Shown in pieces: positions 50,824 through 61,196 of a DNA stretch of 64,000 bases; within the stretch, counting starts at the first letter, position 1, and each line of letters starts with the position of its first letter. The position numbers and the translations under genes are program-made. The notes under the pieces are model-generated. The model made no database searches. It was not told where the DNA came from and worked only from the letters and a program-made list of their open reading frames with translations. This stretch comes from Artemia franciscana (lineage: Eukaryota > Arthropoda > Branchiopoda > Anostraca > Artemiidae), in the NCBI RefSeq assembly GCF_032884065.1, contig NC_088879.1:22120038-22184037 (forward strand), given 5' to 3'.

Positions 50824-51194
50824 GCGGACATTTATTCTTGTGGCTATTCCCATTTTGGTGGAATCCAACAGCAATTAGGGGAGAGGATATCGGATCACAG
50901 GTTCTCAATGGATAAAGCCATGAGATTGCGCCAAAGGCCTGAGATTTTTGATTCCACCTTGGCTCAAAATGCCTATGACAACCCGCACCATTTCATTTTG
51001 TTTGACAATACCTCCATCACTATCCCTATTAAAAGTCTCATACAAGTTTTCAGGGAGGCAGTTGAAATAAAAAACCACATTCACCTAAGGTCGCCCTAAA
51101 TAGAGACACTGGAAAAACTTTTCTAAGCACTATTTATAACTTATTAATTCCGATCGTTTTTACACCCATTGACAAATTATATTTCGCAATCTAA
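50824..51194 (+). pseudogene. Penelope-like element, GIY-YIG endonuclease C-terminal remnant
   Basis: Forward translation gives GYSHFGGIQQQLGERISDHR, then SMDKAMRLRQ, then LAQNAYDNPHHFILFDNT, then IKSLIQVFREAVEIKNH. After a one-base frameshift near 51099 it continues NRDTGKTFLSTIYN to a stop at 51192. The pattern (L-x-x-R-I-x-x-H, A-x-x-HH-F-x-F, R-E-A-x-E-I-x, NRD) is that of the endonuclease domain C-terminal to Penelope RTs. The catalytic Tyr pair at the start is degraded, and the RT is absent here. Confidence 0.7.
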
Positions 51195-53030
51195 TAGTGT
51201 CTGGTAGACCCTATCTGGCAGGGATTAGCCTTAAAGAATGCTTGACATAAAATGAAATTGTGAAATACAATTCAGTATTGTATTTTTTATTCAGTTACCC
51301 TTTCATCGTTGCTCCGAAAGTCCTTATTTTAGTTTCAGTGTTTATTTTGAAGTTTGGCTTTTATGTTGTCCTTAGGACTCTTATCTGCATTTTCATTTTT
51401 ATTATTCTGCACTGAGGCCGTTTGAGTAGAGACCTCAACCGAAACATTTGCATAATTTTGTCTTCTGTTTTTCACTCGCCACTATTGTCCTTATTTTTCT
51501 CTTCTTTGTGATTTTTCGTTTTTTCACTCTTTCTCCCTCTTTTCCTCAGGAAAAGTGGTAATACTGCACGGGTGATTTCACTCTGTTTTGGATACGCTAA
51601 AAAGTAAAATTTGTGAACTGTTCGTTGCCAAAAAAGTTTACTTTGCACTAATTCCGAGTCAAAACCGTATCTTTACTGGACTAATTACTAATTAGGTTTC
51701 CAGACGTTCATTTTTCAAGCAAATAAGCTTTACTGTTTCTCCAGAATAAACTGAGAATCAATGGCTTAGGCTCTACTAAACATTGGTAATTTCGGTGTTA
51801 GCATGAAATAGCGACCACACTCAAGAAGGGAAATTAGATTAATCATATTGAAATATAACAAAAGGTTTGTCACGATTAGCCAGTGTAGTCTCAGAAATTA
51901 CTTAAGAAAAGAGTGAAATTATAAAATTTCGATTCTTACTAAATTATATGGAATGAAACGTCGTTCCATATTACTCCAAGTACAAAAAGATTGTAAATGA
52001 CCTCAGACTCGAAAAATTCCGTTATTTAGAAGCCCATTTCCACACCAACTGATATGAAAGGGGGTAGAGGGGGTAAATTTGTGTAATGAAGTCTGGATTT
52101 GAAGGTAGTTTACTACTAACTCTAGCACAGTTAGATCGGCAATGACCCAAAAACTGAAAAATTCCATTTTTTTCAGTGACTAACGAAACTGAAAGAGGTT
52201 AACTTCGTTCTTGGATTTGAAAATTTGGTTTACCATTTGTAAAAGAAATGAAAAGTAAAAACTATAAAAAAAGAACAAATGGGAACACTTTAATCAAAAC
52301 GTCGTTTTCGACTATCTAGATACTATAAGAATCGCAACTCTATGCTTGAATACTAGGCTCGCCAATAAAACACACGATTTGGCTTAATCATACAGATCAC
52401 CGTCGAAGAGATAACAAAGGTCCAATTGTCAGATGGCACTAGCTACAAGCAGCAGTGCAGAAAAGGTCACTCTTTTCGCATGTGCATGGAAGCCCACGAG
52501 GATTACCTTTATAACAGCAGTGAGTCAATTTGAGAAGCTTTCAGGAGCAGGCGATACATCAGTCATGATAGGTACATATTCATTTGACGAAAGAAAGGGA
52601 ATTACCAATTATAGAGTTGTCGGTTAACAAGTCCACGTCTTCATTTGAAAAAAAAAACATGCCGGCAGAGGTACTTTGAAGCACCAGACGGGGGGGGGGG
52701 TAAGCGTTCAAGGGTGCCGAAAATTCATCGCACTATCTCTTCTCCGGACATCAACAGATGGCGGCAGAGTTTATATAAGGATTTACCGGATATAGCTATA
52801 CAAAAGCGTGGAAAAGTTTTGTCTTCTGCTGAAGCGATTTCTTCCTAATACGCTGAAAAGCAAAAAATGACTTTCTGGTTTAGAAAAAACTGAAATTAGT
52901 TGTAAGTTTCAGCATTGAAACTTTGTCAAGAGCTTGAAATCGTAAACTGGTGTCAAATTCAAAAGGCGTTGACAAACAGCAATGAATTTATCACCTCTGA
53001 AGGTGGTTTTCTCTTCAAGCAACAGAATAT
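51195..53030. other. NDUFAF3 intron, nothing recognised
   Basis: Short forward ORFs at 52433-52848 have no motif, splice context or homology I recognise. Confidence 0.4.
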
Positions 53031-53345
53031 TCACTATTTTAACTTTTTCCGAATCTGATCAATAGTCCGCGTAGTATAAGCACTGACCTCCAGATTCTTC
53101 GCCATTGGCCAAGGGTGCTATACATGTCTGAAGCAAAATCATCCAACGCCTCCTGTATTTTCCCCCAGATTTTTTTAAGGTTCCTATTTTTAGTTGGTTC
53201 AAGACTGGGTGAGCTTACAGAGTCAAACGACTGAGCCCTGTCCCCCAAAAAAATTGTCACCAGAACTCAAACCCCTGTCTCGAATAACATAGTATTACAA
53301 GTCAAGCATGCACAACCCCTCAGCTAAAATGGCTCATAAGAGTCT
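53030..53345 (-). mobile_element. Candidate tRNA-derived SINE
   Basis: On the minus strand the head reads ttttagctgaggggttgt (A-box-like) and, about 45 bases later, caggggtttgagttctgg (B-box-like), with an anticodon-loop-like gacttgtaatac between them. A ~200-bp body of unknown origin follows. Spacing and boxes fit RNA polymerase III promoters of tRNA-derived SINEs, with a tRNA-Thr-like head. Only one copy is visible here, so it stays a candidate. Confidence 0.4.
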
Positions 53346-53396
53346 TAACCATCAGCTGGAACTCCAGTCTGAAAATAATTCGGTGCTTGCTCGGGC

Positions 53397-53759
53397 TTAG
53401 TGTGTGAGGAAGACCAAAAAGTCAGTATAATTTACAATTGAACAGGTCTCAATCTTCATGGCTGAAGCAAATTCAGTTTTTACGGTTTGAACGGCTGAAC
53501 CATGTTTGGCAACCTGTGTTTGACACCCAGCTTTTTCAAATTTCCTAGGTATCAGCTCAATGACATTCAACTTGTTGTCTGAGTTGGGATGAAAGTCTTC
53601 TTTCTTTCTAGCAAACCTCATAGTAGAAATAATCTTAAATGGTTGCCCTACTTGCATTGCATCACCGTCAAAAACCAGTTCAGCAAAATTGAAATAATAT
53701 AGTACAAAAATTATGTACATAATAGTTACTTTATAAGAATGAATAAATAAAACCGTCAC
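53397..53759 (-). other. Unrecognised ORF in the NDUFAF3 intron
   Basis: A 120-codon minus-strand ORF whose second half has balanced, protein-like composition: FDGDAMQVGQPFKII, then FARKKEDFHPNSDN, then VIELIPRKFEKAGCQTQ. I recognise no family. No polypyrimidine-AG precedes the protein-like part, and the first 30 codons look like AT-rich noncoding sequence. It may be a captured exon, a transposon ORF fragment or chance. Confidence 0.25.
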
Positions 53760-53911
53760 AGCATCACTATACTTGTTCTTGAAAACGAGCTTCTATCCGA
53801 ATGGGTGTTGTTACATTTCCAATGTAATTTCTATTTTAACACTAAGAATCTTCCAGAATAGGAGTATCTCAGCAAACTACTCTGTGGTAACGATTAACAT
53901 ACGTATCACTA

Positions 53912-54375
53912 ATGACAGTGCCCAAGTACGGTGGTAAAACGTTGGTATGCTTGAACAAAGATAAGCTAAATGTCTTCCACATAAATCGTGTGGGGATAGT
54001 TTTAGATAATCGTTTGGATAGCCATGTCTCGCACAACAAAATGTGCGAAGAACATAATTGTATTACATTTTCTGGGGCTATAATAAAAGACCAGTTGAGA
54101 CGTTCAGGTCAGGTTTCACAGATGGGATTGGCAAGCATATGTTAGCAAGTTGGCAAGATAAGTTGGCAAGCATTATATTTTTTAGTTAACAACCTGGAAA
54201 CGAAAAGCAAGACGTCCTCAATTATTGTCGGAGGAGGTCTTCATAAGGCTTCTTAAGACATCATGGGAGAGAGTAAAGGGAGGAGGGGGTGTGAATGCAT
54301 CGGAGTGAAAGAGCGTGCACAGTTATGCTGGTCTCAGGTGACTGGTTACTGCAATGAATAGTCAAAAGAAGTGGC
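53912..54375 (+). pseudogene. LINE C-terminal remnant
   Basis: Frame 1 reads LNVFHINRVGIVLDNRLDS, then SGAIIKDQLRRSGQV, resembling the LNVFHRRCLR-(I/V)-L and R-LRWLGHV segments after the RT domain of non-LTR retrotransposons. After a short inserted repeat (gttggcaag, 3 times near 54129-54165) a second frame reads KARRPQLLSEEVF and TSWERVK, comparable to 17.8 kb. Frameshifts make it non-functional. Confidence 0.55.
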
Positions 54376-55244
54376 AAGAATTATGCATCTAAAGTAGCAA
54401 ATTCATAAACCTTATCATAAATCGGCTTATTGTTATCACTATGAATAATCTCAGTGCATATGTGCCTTAGATTAACCAAATTCTACTTAAATCCACTACT
54501 AAATCAAACATATAATAATTTAGTTCATCAAAATTAGTGCATTGCACATCTAAACCAGCACCAAACTTACATCGTTTCCTTTCCCCCAGTCCCAAAAGTC
54601 CGAAAGTGCTAGATTATCTAAATATTACTAAGAAGAAGTATTTCAGATTTAGATTTTATATATTTGCTAGCTTTATGAAGAATAGAAGGAATACGCATGT
54701 GTTTTTTTTTTTTTTTTTAAATGTAAACAATATTTGCCAAAGCATGTTGACAAGATAAATCCTAGTTAGATTAATTCTAAATAATTAAAAAATCAACTCA
54801 TGCCAGGAAATATATTTGTTGGGACCAATTGTCAATTTTCTACTGCTCAGATAAAACCAAATGGCCCGGTCTAAGCTGGTAGGAATAAAATGTAACTAAA
54901 ACGCCGATTAAATTATAAAAACAATTCGAGAATTACATTTTCACCCTTTCTAACCTCGCTTAGAATCAAACTGGTCTACTAAATAAGAAAATTATTTTTT
55001 TCAGTTTTTATACAATTTTCAGCCTCCGTGGGCTCAAATTAGTAACCTACGACCTTCAAATCCGAAAGTAAGTCCATAAACTAAAATCAGTTTATTTTAG
55101 TTTTTGGATTGTGAAAATTTGGATTCATGTTATCCTGGGGCTCTAATTTTAGTTTTAGAATAAATCGGATTTTTTTGCTGTTTTTAAATGACTATTTTCG
55201 AAGCTGCCGAGTTTTAGGCATAACCTGCCTTCATCTATTGAATT
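54376..55244. other. NDUFAF3 intron, nothing recognised
   Basis: AT-rich. No supported feature. Confidence 0.4.
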
Positions 55245-56903
55245 AATTAAATAAAAAAAACGAGTTTTTTTAACTGAAAGTAAGGAGCGACATTAAAACT
55301 TAAAACGAACTGAAATTACTCCGCATATGAAAGGGGCTTTTCCTCCTTAACGCCCCACTCTTTACGCTAAAGTTTGACTCTTTCTCTTAACTCTACTTTT
55401 TAAAGCAGTAAGAAACTTTAGCGCAAAGAGCGGGGAGTTAAGGAGGAAAAGCCCCTTTCATATACGGAGTAATTTCTGTTCGTTTTAAGTTTTAATGTCG
55501 CTCCTTACTTCCAGTTAAAAAAACTAGTTTTTCATTTAATTTCTGAACGTTTTTGAATTGATGCAAGTTTTGATTTTAGCTCTCCACACATAAATAATGA
55601 AAACGAAATTTGAATATTTTTTTTTTTTGGCTAAATGGCTTTTTTTAGAAGATTTTGAGAAAAAAGGAGCGGGGAGGAGGCCTAGTTGCCCTCCAGTTTT
55701 TTGATTACTTAAAAAGGCAACTAGAACTTTTAATTTTTTACGAACGTTTTCATTAGTAAAAAATATGCGTAATTTACGAATTAACTTACGTAACGAACCT
55801 CTATTATCGTGTGTTTTTATTACGTATATGAGGGGGTTCACCCCCTCGTCAATACTTTGCTCTTTACACTAAAACTTGAATTCTGTCCTAATTCCTTAAG
55901 AATGACCCCTGAATCACAAAGGCCGTATAAAAAATAGTTGAAATTACTAAAAATACTTTAGCGTAAAGAGCGAGGTAATACGAGGAGGTGAACCCCTAAT
56001 CTGCGTAATAATTTCTGTTCGTTTTAAGTTCTAGTGCTGCTCCTTACTTCATATTTGTTTTTTCAATGTTTTTTTTTAATGATGCTATAAAGTCCTGCGC
56101 CCCCTTCATTGAAATTCTCTTCCCCCATGACAAATTCCTCCATGGAAAGATCCTCCTACGTAACATCCCCCCAACCCCAAACCAAAAGAAAATCCCCTGA
56201 AAACGTCGGTACACTTCCCAATAGCCATTAGTATATGTAAACAACGGTCAAAGTTTGTAACTTGCAGCCCCTCTCACGGGGACTGTGGGGGAGTAAGTCG
56301 TCCCCAAAGACATAGTCATTAGGTTTTTTTTACTATGGTGAACAAAATGGCTATCTCAGAATTTCGATCCGGTGACTTTGGGGAAAAATGAGCGAGGGAG
56401 GTGGCCTAGATGCCCTCCAATTTTTTTGGTCACTTAAAAAGGACACAAGAACTTTTAATTTCCGTTAGAATGAGCCCTCTCACGACATTCTGGGACCACT
56501 GATTCGATACGATCACCCCTGGAAAAAAAACAAAAAAAAACAAAGAAACACGCAACCGTGATCTGTCTTCTGGCAAGAAATACGAAATTCCACATTTTGC
56601 AGATAGGAGCTTGAAAATCCTACAATAGGGTTTTCTGATACGCTGAATCTGATTGTGTGATTTTCGTTAAGATTGTATTACTTTTAGGGGGTGTTTCCCC
56701 CTATTTTCTAAAATAAGGTAAATTTTCTCAAGCTCATAACTTTTGATGGGTAAGACTAAACTTGATGAAACTTATATATTTAAAATAAGCATTAAAATGC
56801 GATTCTTTTGATGTAAATACTGGTATCAAAATTCCGTTTTCTAGCGTTTCGGTTACTATTGAGCCGGGTCGCTCCTTACTACAGTTCGTTACCACGAACT
56901 TTT
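55245..56903 (+). mobile_element. HP-element, near-complete
   Basis: Giant hairpin at 55250-55530 (arms with tgaaagtaaggagcgacatt against aatgtcgctccttacttcca, capped near 55395). Interior in standard order: ccctccagttttttgatta, the tttagcgtaaagagcgaggt block, the cccctctcacggggactgtg block, the aaatggctatctcagaattt core, tttagggggtgtttccccct, and terminal gagccgggtcgctccttact plus the 22-nt hairpin at 56880-56901. It has no ORF of its own. It lies in the NDUFAF3 intron, antisense to the gene. Confidence 0.85.
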
Positions 56904-57279
56904 CGACAGATCCCATTTAATCACTGGATTTAACTTAAGAGTAAAGAATAAAAAGATTTAGACCTTTTATAAATAAAATCTTTTAATCCACATCCCTCTA
57001 ATCTTTTTATCATATGATAAAAATCTTTTCATGTACAATCACTATGCTATGGGATTGTTCAAAGCATAGTTTAAAATGACGCTTTGTTTGATCCTTAAAT
57101 CTTAGAATATTTAATCTATCTAGATTTTGATCATACATTTGAAGATCTAGGAAACGTTTGGGCTACAGACCCCAGCAAGCGGTGCCAAGCAATAAAGTGT
57201 CATTTTTGCTAGTTATAGTGTAATTGTGGTCTGTTATTTTCCTGTATATATAATAAATATCTTAGTATTGTTTAGTATA

Positions 57280-57312
<33 letters not shown>
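57280..57312. repeat. (CA)n microsatellite
   Basis: About 16 perfect CA dinucleotides. Confidence 0.97.
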
Positions 57313-57316
<4 letters not shown>

Positions 57317-57536
57317 AATTGTTTGTCCCACACTGCGTTTCCAAATAATTTTCAAATTTTATAAGTGATTAGGCCAGAGCGTCTGGTATCTCCACTTTGC
57401 TAGGCCAAGGATTTTAAAAAAAAGTTTTGACTTGTTTGAAGTATTTACTGTATATTCAGGCCAGTTTTATTAGTTAAATATAAATCGCTATTGGTTATTA
57501 AGGTTAAAATTTTAAAAGATCTCTATAGAAACTCAC

Positions 57537-57681
57537 CCAATTTTGGTTCGAGAAGATAGAATGCACTTAGTGATTCGGGAGTAATATCTATGACTGTGCG
57601 CACGTTCCAACAAAGCACTGATTTTGAAAATATTGCCATTGGGCCCATGACGAATACGCCATTATTCAGTCTAAAACCCGT
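57537..57681 (-). CDS. NDUFAF3: NDUFAF3, penultimate coding exon
   Basis: A 145-nt exon on the minus strand, bounded by a CAG acceptor (57684-57682) and a GTGAGT donor (57536-57531). It encodes TGFRLNNGVFVMGPMAIFSK, then SVLCWNVRTVIDITPESLSA, then FYLLEPKL plus the first base G of the next codon. The GF-x-(I/L)-N-G, (V)-x-GP-x-A(L/I), S-V-x-x-WNV, DIT-x-(E/D)S and LLEP blocks are the N-terminal half of the Mth938-type domain. The phase-1 donor joins the phase-1 acceptor at 48097 to give Asp (EPKL-D-ILVIGVGN), so the two exons belong to one gene with a 9.4-kb intron. Exons for the N-terminus and mitochondrial targeting sequence, expected to the right, were not found. Confidence 0.9.
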
Positions 57682-58801
57682 CTGTAAAAATGATATTAAA
57701 AACATAAAAACAAAGATATCGAATAAAATTTTTAAACCGCATTTCAAATGTTAAAAAACTGCTTTTCCTTTTTTTCTATACACAGCCAATTAAGTCTTTT
57801 AGGCAATAGATGAATGCACTAATAACGAAACCCACCAATCCCTGCTGTCGTCTCTCTAGACTTACGTTTTATTGGGGAATTTTTTTTTTTGCAAAATTAT
57901 AGTAAATCGACTATTTGCTAAGTCTAAATTGCTTTTACTACATCCATGACCCTTTTAAGAATAGATCTGTATTCCAAATTAAGGCACGGGAAGGTAATTG
58001 CAACCTCAGACCTCCACCCTTTCTCTATATGCAGGCTTTGAAAAATTCAATGAAAGGGAGTCCTAACTTTAAACAAAAATTTGGCTCAGAATCGGGCTTA
58101 AATCCCAGAGCCATCCTGCCAATGCTTGCAGTGCAAGAAAAGCGGACTCAAGGGAGCCTTCACAAAAGATTCTAAGTTTCGACAGATACATATAGACCTC
58201 TCCCAACACAACCTGTGAAGCTTTAGCAATAATGACTAAAGTTTAGCGGGAGCTTTATAGCACCCTTGGTTAAAATTTGTGAGCACGCCCTTGTAAACTA
58301 TTACATGCGACTAATTTTCCAGTATATTAAAACTTATTTTACCACCAAGGTAACTCAAGTAACAAAATAGCAGGGTAAGAAAAAAACTCACTAAATCTAT
58401 GGAAAAAGTTGCAACTATGGATTAAGGCATTTAAGAGAATGAGATATAAAACAATTATAAAAACAAGCTAATATTTCGAAGAAACGGAAAAAGATGATTT
58501 GCTCATTTTTTTTACATTTACTTTAAAAAAAAAAACATAAAAAATTGATCATGCAATGGTGCGGTATCTAACAGGTCATAGCTTAAAAAATTAAAGAATA
58601 AAGAATTTATTGAGAAAACTTTATAACTTTATCGAGTAATTCTCATACTAGATTCCTTCTTGTCTTTTCCGATCTTAAGAGTTCTTATGAATCATATGCA
58701 GTAATAAAGGAATTTTAATCAATAATTTGTGCTATAGACGTGATGAACAGCCTTTACTGTTAATTTCTCTTCAAACTGAACCTCTACACAACTGCCTAAA
58801 C
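57682..58801. other. Unassigned; should contain or lead to NDUFAF3 5' exons
   Basis: I looked on the minus strand for an exon ending in an SY(S/N)-type motif and found none I would defend. Confidence 0.35.
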
Positions 58802-59218
58802 CAGTTGTTCCCAGCAAATTTTGGGTCATGCCCCACCTAGGGAGTTCAAAAATCAGCCCTCCCAGGATATTTAAATTTTGTCATTGAAATTTTACGGTCA
58901 TTAACCTGAAGGAAGCTTAAAAGGCCATTGGTTTGGTTTCTATTCAGGTTGTCCTCTAGGCATATTTTACATTAATGAAAAGTATCATCTGAACACATCA
59001 TCTGTTACACAATGTATTATGTCATTCCAAATTCTATGATGTATCTGTTGTACTCTTTAAATGCATTTGAATGTTACGTCATTCACATTAAAGACTTTTT
59101 TCGAGATTAAGGCTCTAAAATATAGTCAGCCGTAGTGTGCACGACCTGCTCATGGCCCACCAACAATATATTGCCATGTTCTGCCGGTGGGGTCTGTATC
59201 CCATGTTGGGAATCACGG
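58802..59218. mobile_element. hAT-like MITE (417 bp)
   Basis: Imperfect terminal inverted repeats: cagttgttccca at the left, and tgggaatcacgg at the right (reverse complement ccgtgattccca). Subterminal gccccacc pairs with ggtgggg. Flanked by an 8-bp near-duplication, gcctaaac (58794-58801) and gtctaaac (59219-59226), the size hAT transposases make. No ORF. Confidence 0.55.
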
Positions 59219-59226
59219 GTCTAAAC

Positions 59227-59689
59227 TATTCCTGTCATCTTTTCAGCAGTAATAAATTTCTCCTTTTTCTAATGGTAATTTTATTGATTATCCACTTCTA
59301 TTGATACGGAAAATGTAAAAAAGGAAGACAAATAAAGAGTGGGGCCAATACGAGGAGACATTTACCTTCCTAGAGTTTTGCCCCCACCCTCACTAGATTT
59401 AAAATAAATATATCTTTAGTGTATTTTAAATGAAAAGCACTCATATTTTCCTCGTTTCATTGGAAAAATCGAAAAAAATTGCTTCTCTCTTAAGATTTGA
59501 AAAAATACATTTTGACCCCTCCCCCACCACGATTTTCATGGACTTGAAGAATTTAAGACAAAAAACAAATCAAAATATAACTAAACAGACATTTTATATA
59601 TAAGTCCAAATAATAGTTAAAATCCATTTATGTCGTTGATAGGAACAAAGGTCAATCTTGCCACAGAGCCAATATAAACTTGCCAAAGG
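59227..59689. other. Unassigned
   Basis: AT-rich. Nothing recognised. Confidence 0.4.
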
Positions 59690-59886
59690 AATGGCAATTC
59701 TGCAAAAATGTCACATTTTCAAAAACATTTTGCAGAATTTTTTTTGTATTTTTTCCCAAGGAGGAGGGAGAAAAGCCCAATCTAGCCCGTTTACATGCAA
59801 ATATAGACTTAACGAAGTCTATGGTGCTTAAACATTCAAACGATTTTGGCAACCTATTTTATTAGATGGACTTCGTTAAGTTTATA
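59690..59886 (+). repeat. Target repeat, left part (interrupted by the LINE)
   Basis: Contains gaggagggagaaaagcccaa, tctagcccgtttacatgc, acttaacgaagtctatggtg and aacctattttattagat. All of these recur in the same order at 63597-63695. Its right end, ggacttcgttaagtttata, continues without loss at 63511 once the LINE and one target duplication are removed. Confidence 0.8.
59875..59886. repeat. LINE target-site duplication, 3' side
   Basis: GTTAAGTTTATA, identical to 63511-63522. Confidence 0.85.
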
Positions 59887-59895
59887 CTTACTTAC

Positions 59896-61196
59896 TTAAG
59901 TCCCGTCCATCCTCGCGGGACGTTTTGGGGCCACTTCTTTTGACAGGACATGAACTAGGACTCGGTACGTTGTTCTATCGTGTGTAGTTCGAGTCAACTC
60001 AACGATGCGCTTTCGGTCAAAGTTTTCAATCCACCTCTTGCTAGGTCTTCCTCGTGGTCGAGATCCGTCTATGGTTCCTTCGAGGGAGATTTTTGGTAGA
60101 CGGTCGTGGTCCATCCTCTTGACGTGCCCGAGCCATCGCAGTTGTTGTCGTTTGATTTTATTTAGGATTGTGTCGGGGGACTTCAGCCGTCTCCGCACCT
60201 CCTCATTGGTCACATGTTCAGTGTAGGTGATTCTTGCGATGCGACGGAGACATCTCATCTCGAATGCAAGTAGGTTGCACTCATTTTCGATCTTCAAGGT
60301 CCAGGTTTCACACCCATATATAGCAATTGGCATAATCAGGCTGTTGAAAAGTTGAACTTTCAGCTGGTTCGACAGGTTTCGGCATTTCCAGATATTTGTG
60401 AGCCTTTTAAAACTGGAGCTAGCAAGAGCTAGGCGGCGTTTGATGTCAAAGGTATGACAATTGTCCGCTGTGAGAAGACTGCCCAGGTAGACGAATTGGT
60501 CGACCGTTTCAACTGGCTGGCCGTCAATCATTATGGAAGGAGTAGCTGCTTGTTTTTGGCGTGACGTGACCATAACTTTCGTTTTTTTGGCGTTAATTTG
60601 CATGCCAAAAGGTTTTGTGGCTTCGTTGAGACAGTCTGCTTGTCTTTGGAGATCAGCGGCCGTTGTAGAGAGCTGGTCGATGTCGTCAGCATAGGCGAGC
60701 TTGTTTACTAGGACTCCACCTATTTTGGCTCCATGTTCGTCTGGTATCAGTGACAGTATGGCGTGAAGAAACAGGTTGAACAGGTGGGGCGACAGAATAC
60801 ATCCTTGTAAAACTCCCGAGGATGTTGAGAATCCATCAGAGTCCATCAGTGGTGAGTATCCGGCTTCTGGATCGGCTGTATATATTCTCAATAATCGTGA
60901 CGATTTGGTCGGGGAGACCGTAATGTCTTAGGATGATCCTCCCTTTCCTCCAGATTAAATCGAAGGCTTGCCGACAGTCAATAAAGAGATGATATAGGTC
61001 TCTGTTGAACTCGACAAAGCGTTCCATGAGTTGACGAACGGTGAAGATTTGGTCAATGGTCGATCGTCCAGGTCGGAAGCCAGCTTGGTATTCACCTAGA
61101 ACGGAGGCTGTAATTGCTTGGATTCTACGTAGGAGAATTTTGGTCAGTATTCTAGTTTGATGACTGGTCAAGCTGATCGGGCGGTAGTTCTCACAC
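59896..61196 (-). pseudogene. RTE-like LINE: reverse transcriptase and C-terminal domain
   Basis: The frame containing NYRPISLTSHQTR starts after an A-run indel near 61212. It continues EYQAGFRPGRSTIDQIF, FIDCRQAFDLIW (first catalytic Asp) and YGLPDQIV to SRILTTDGL at 60836. A one-base shift (about 60840) moves to the last frame: DGFSTSSGVLQGCILSP, LAYADDIDQL (the YADD catalytic box), KPFGMQINAKKTKVM (primer grip), FVYLGSLLT, AIYGCETWTL, then the non-LTR tail LRWLGHVKRMDHDRLPK and RGRPSKRWIEN, stopping at 59896. All RT motifs are intact by sequence. Only the frame is broken, so inactivation is recent, or the indels are sequencing errors. Confidence 0.93.

Noticed and set aside
52433-52848. 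Two adjacent forward ORFs in the NDUFAF3 intron
   Set aside because: No recognisable domain, splice signals or consistent codon pattern.
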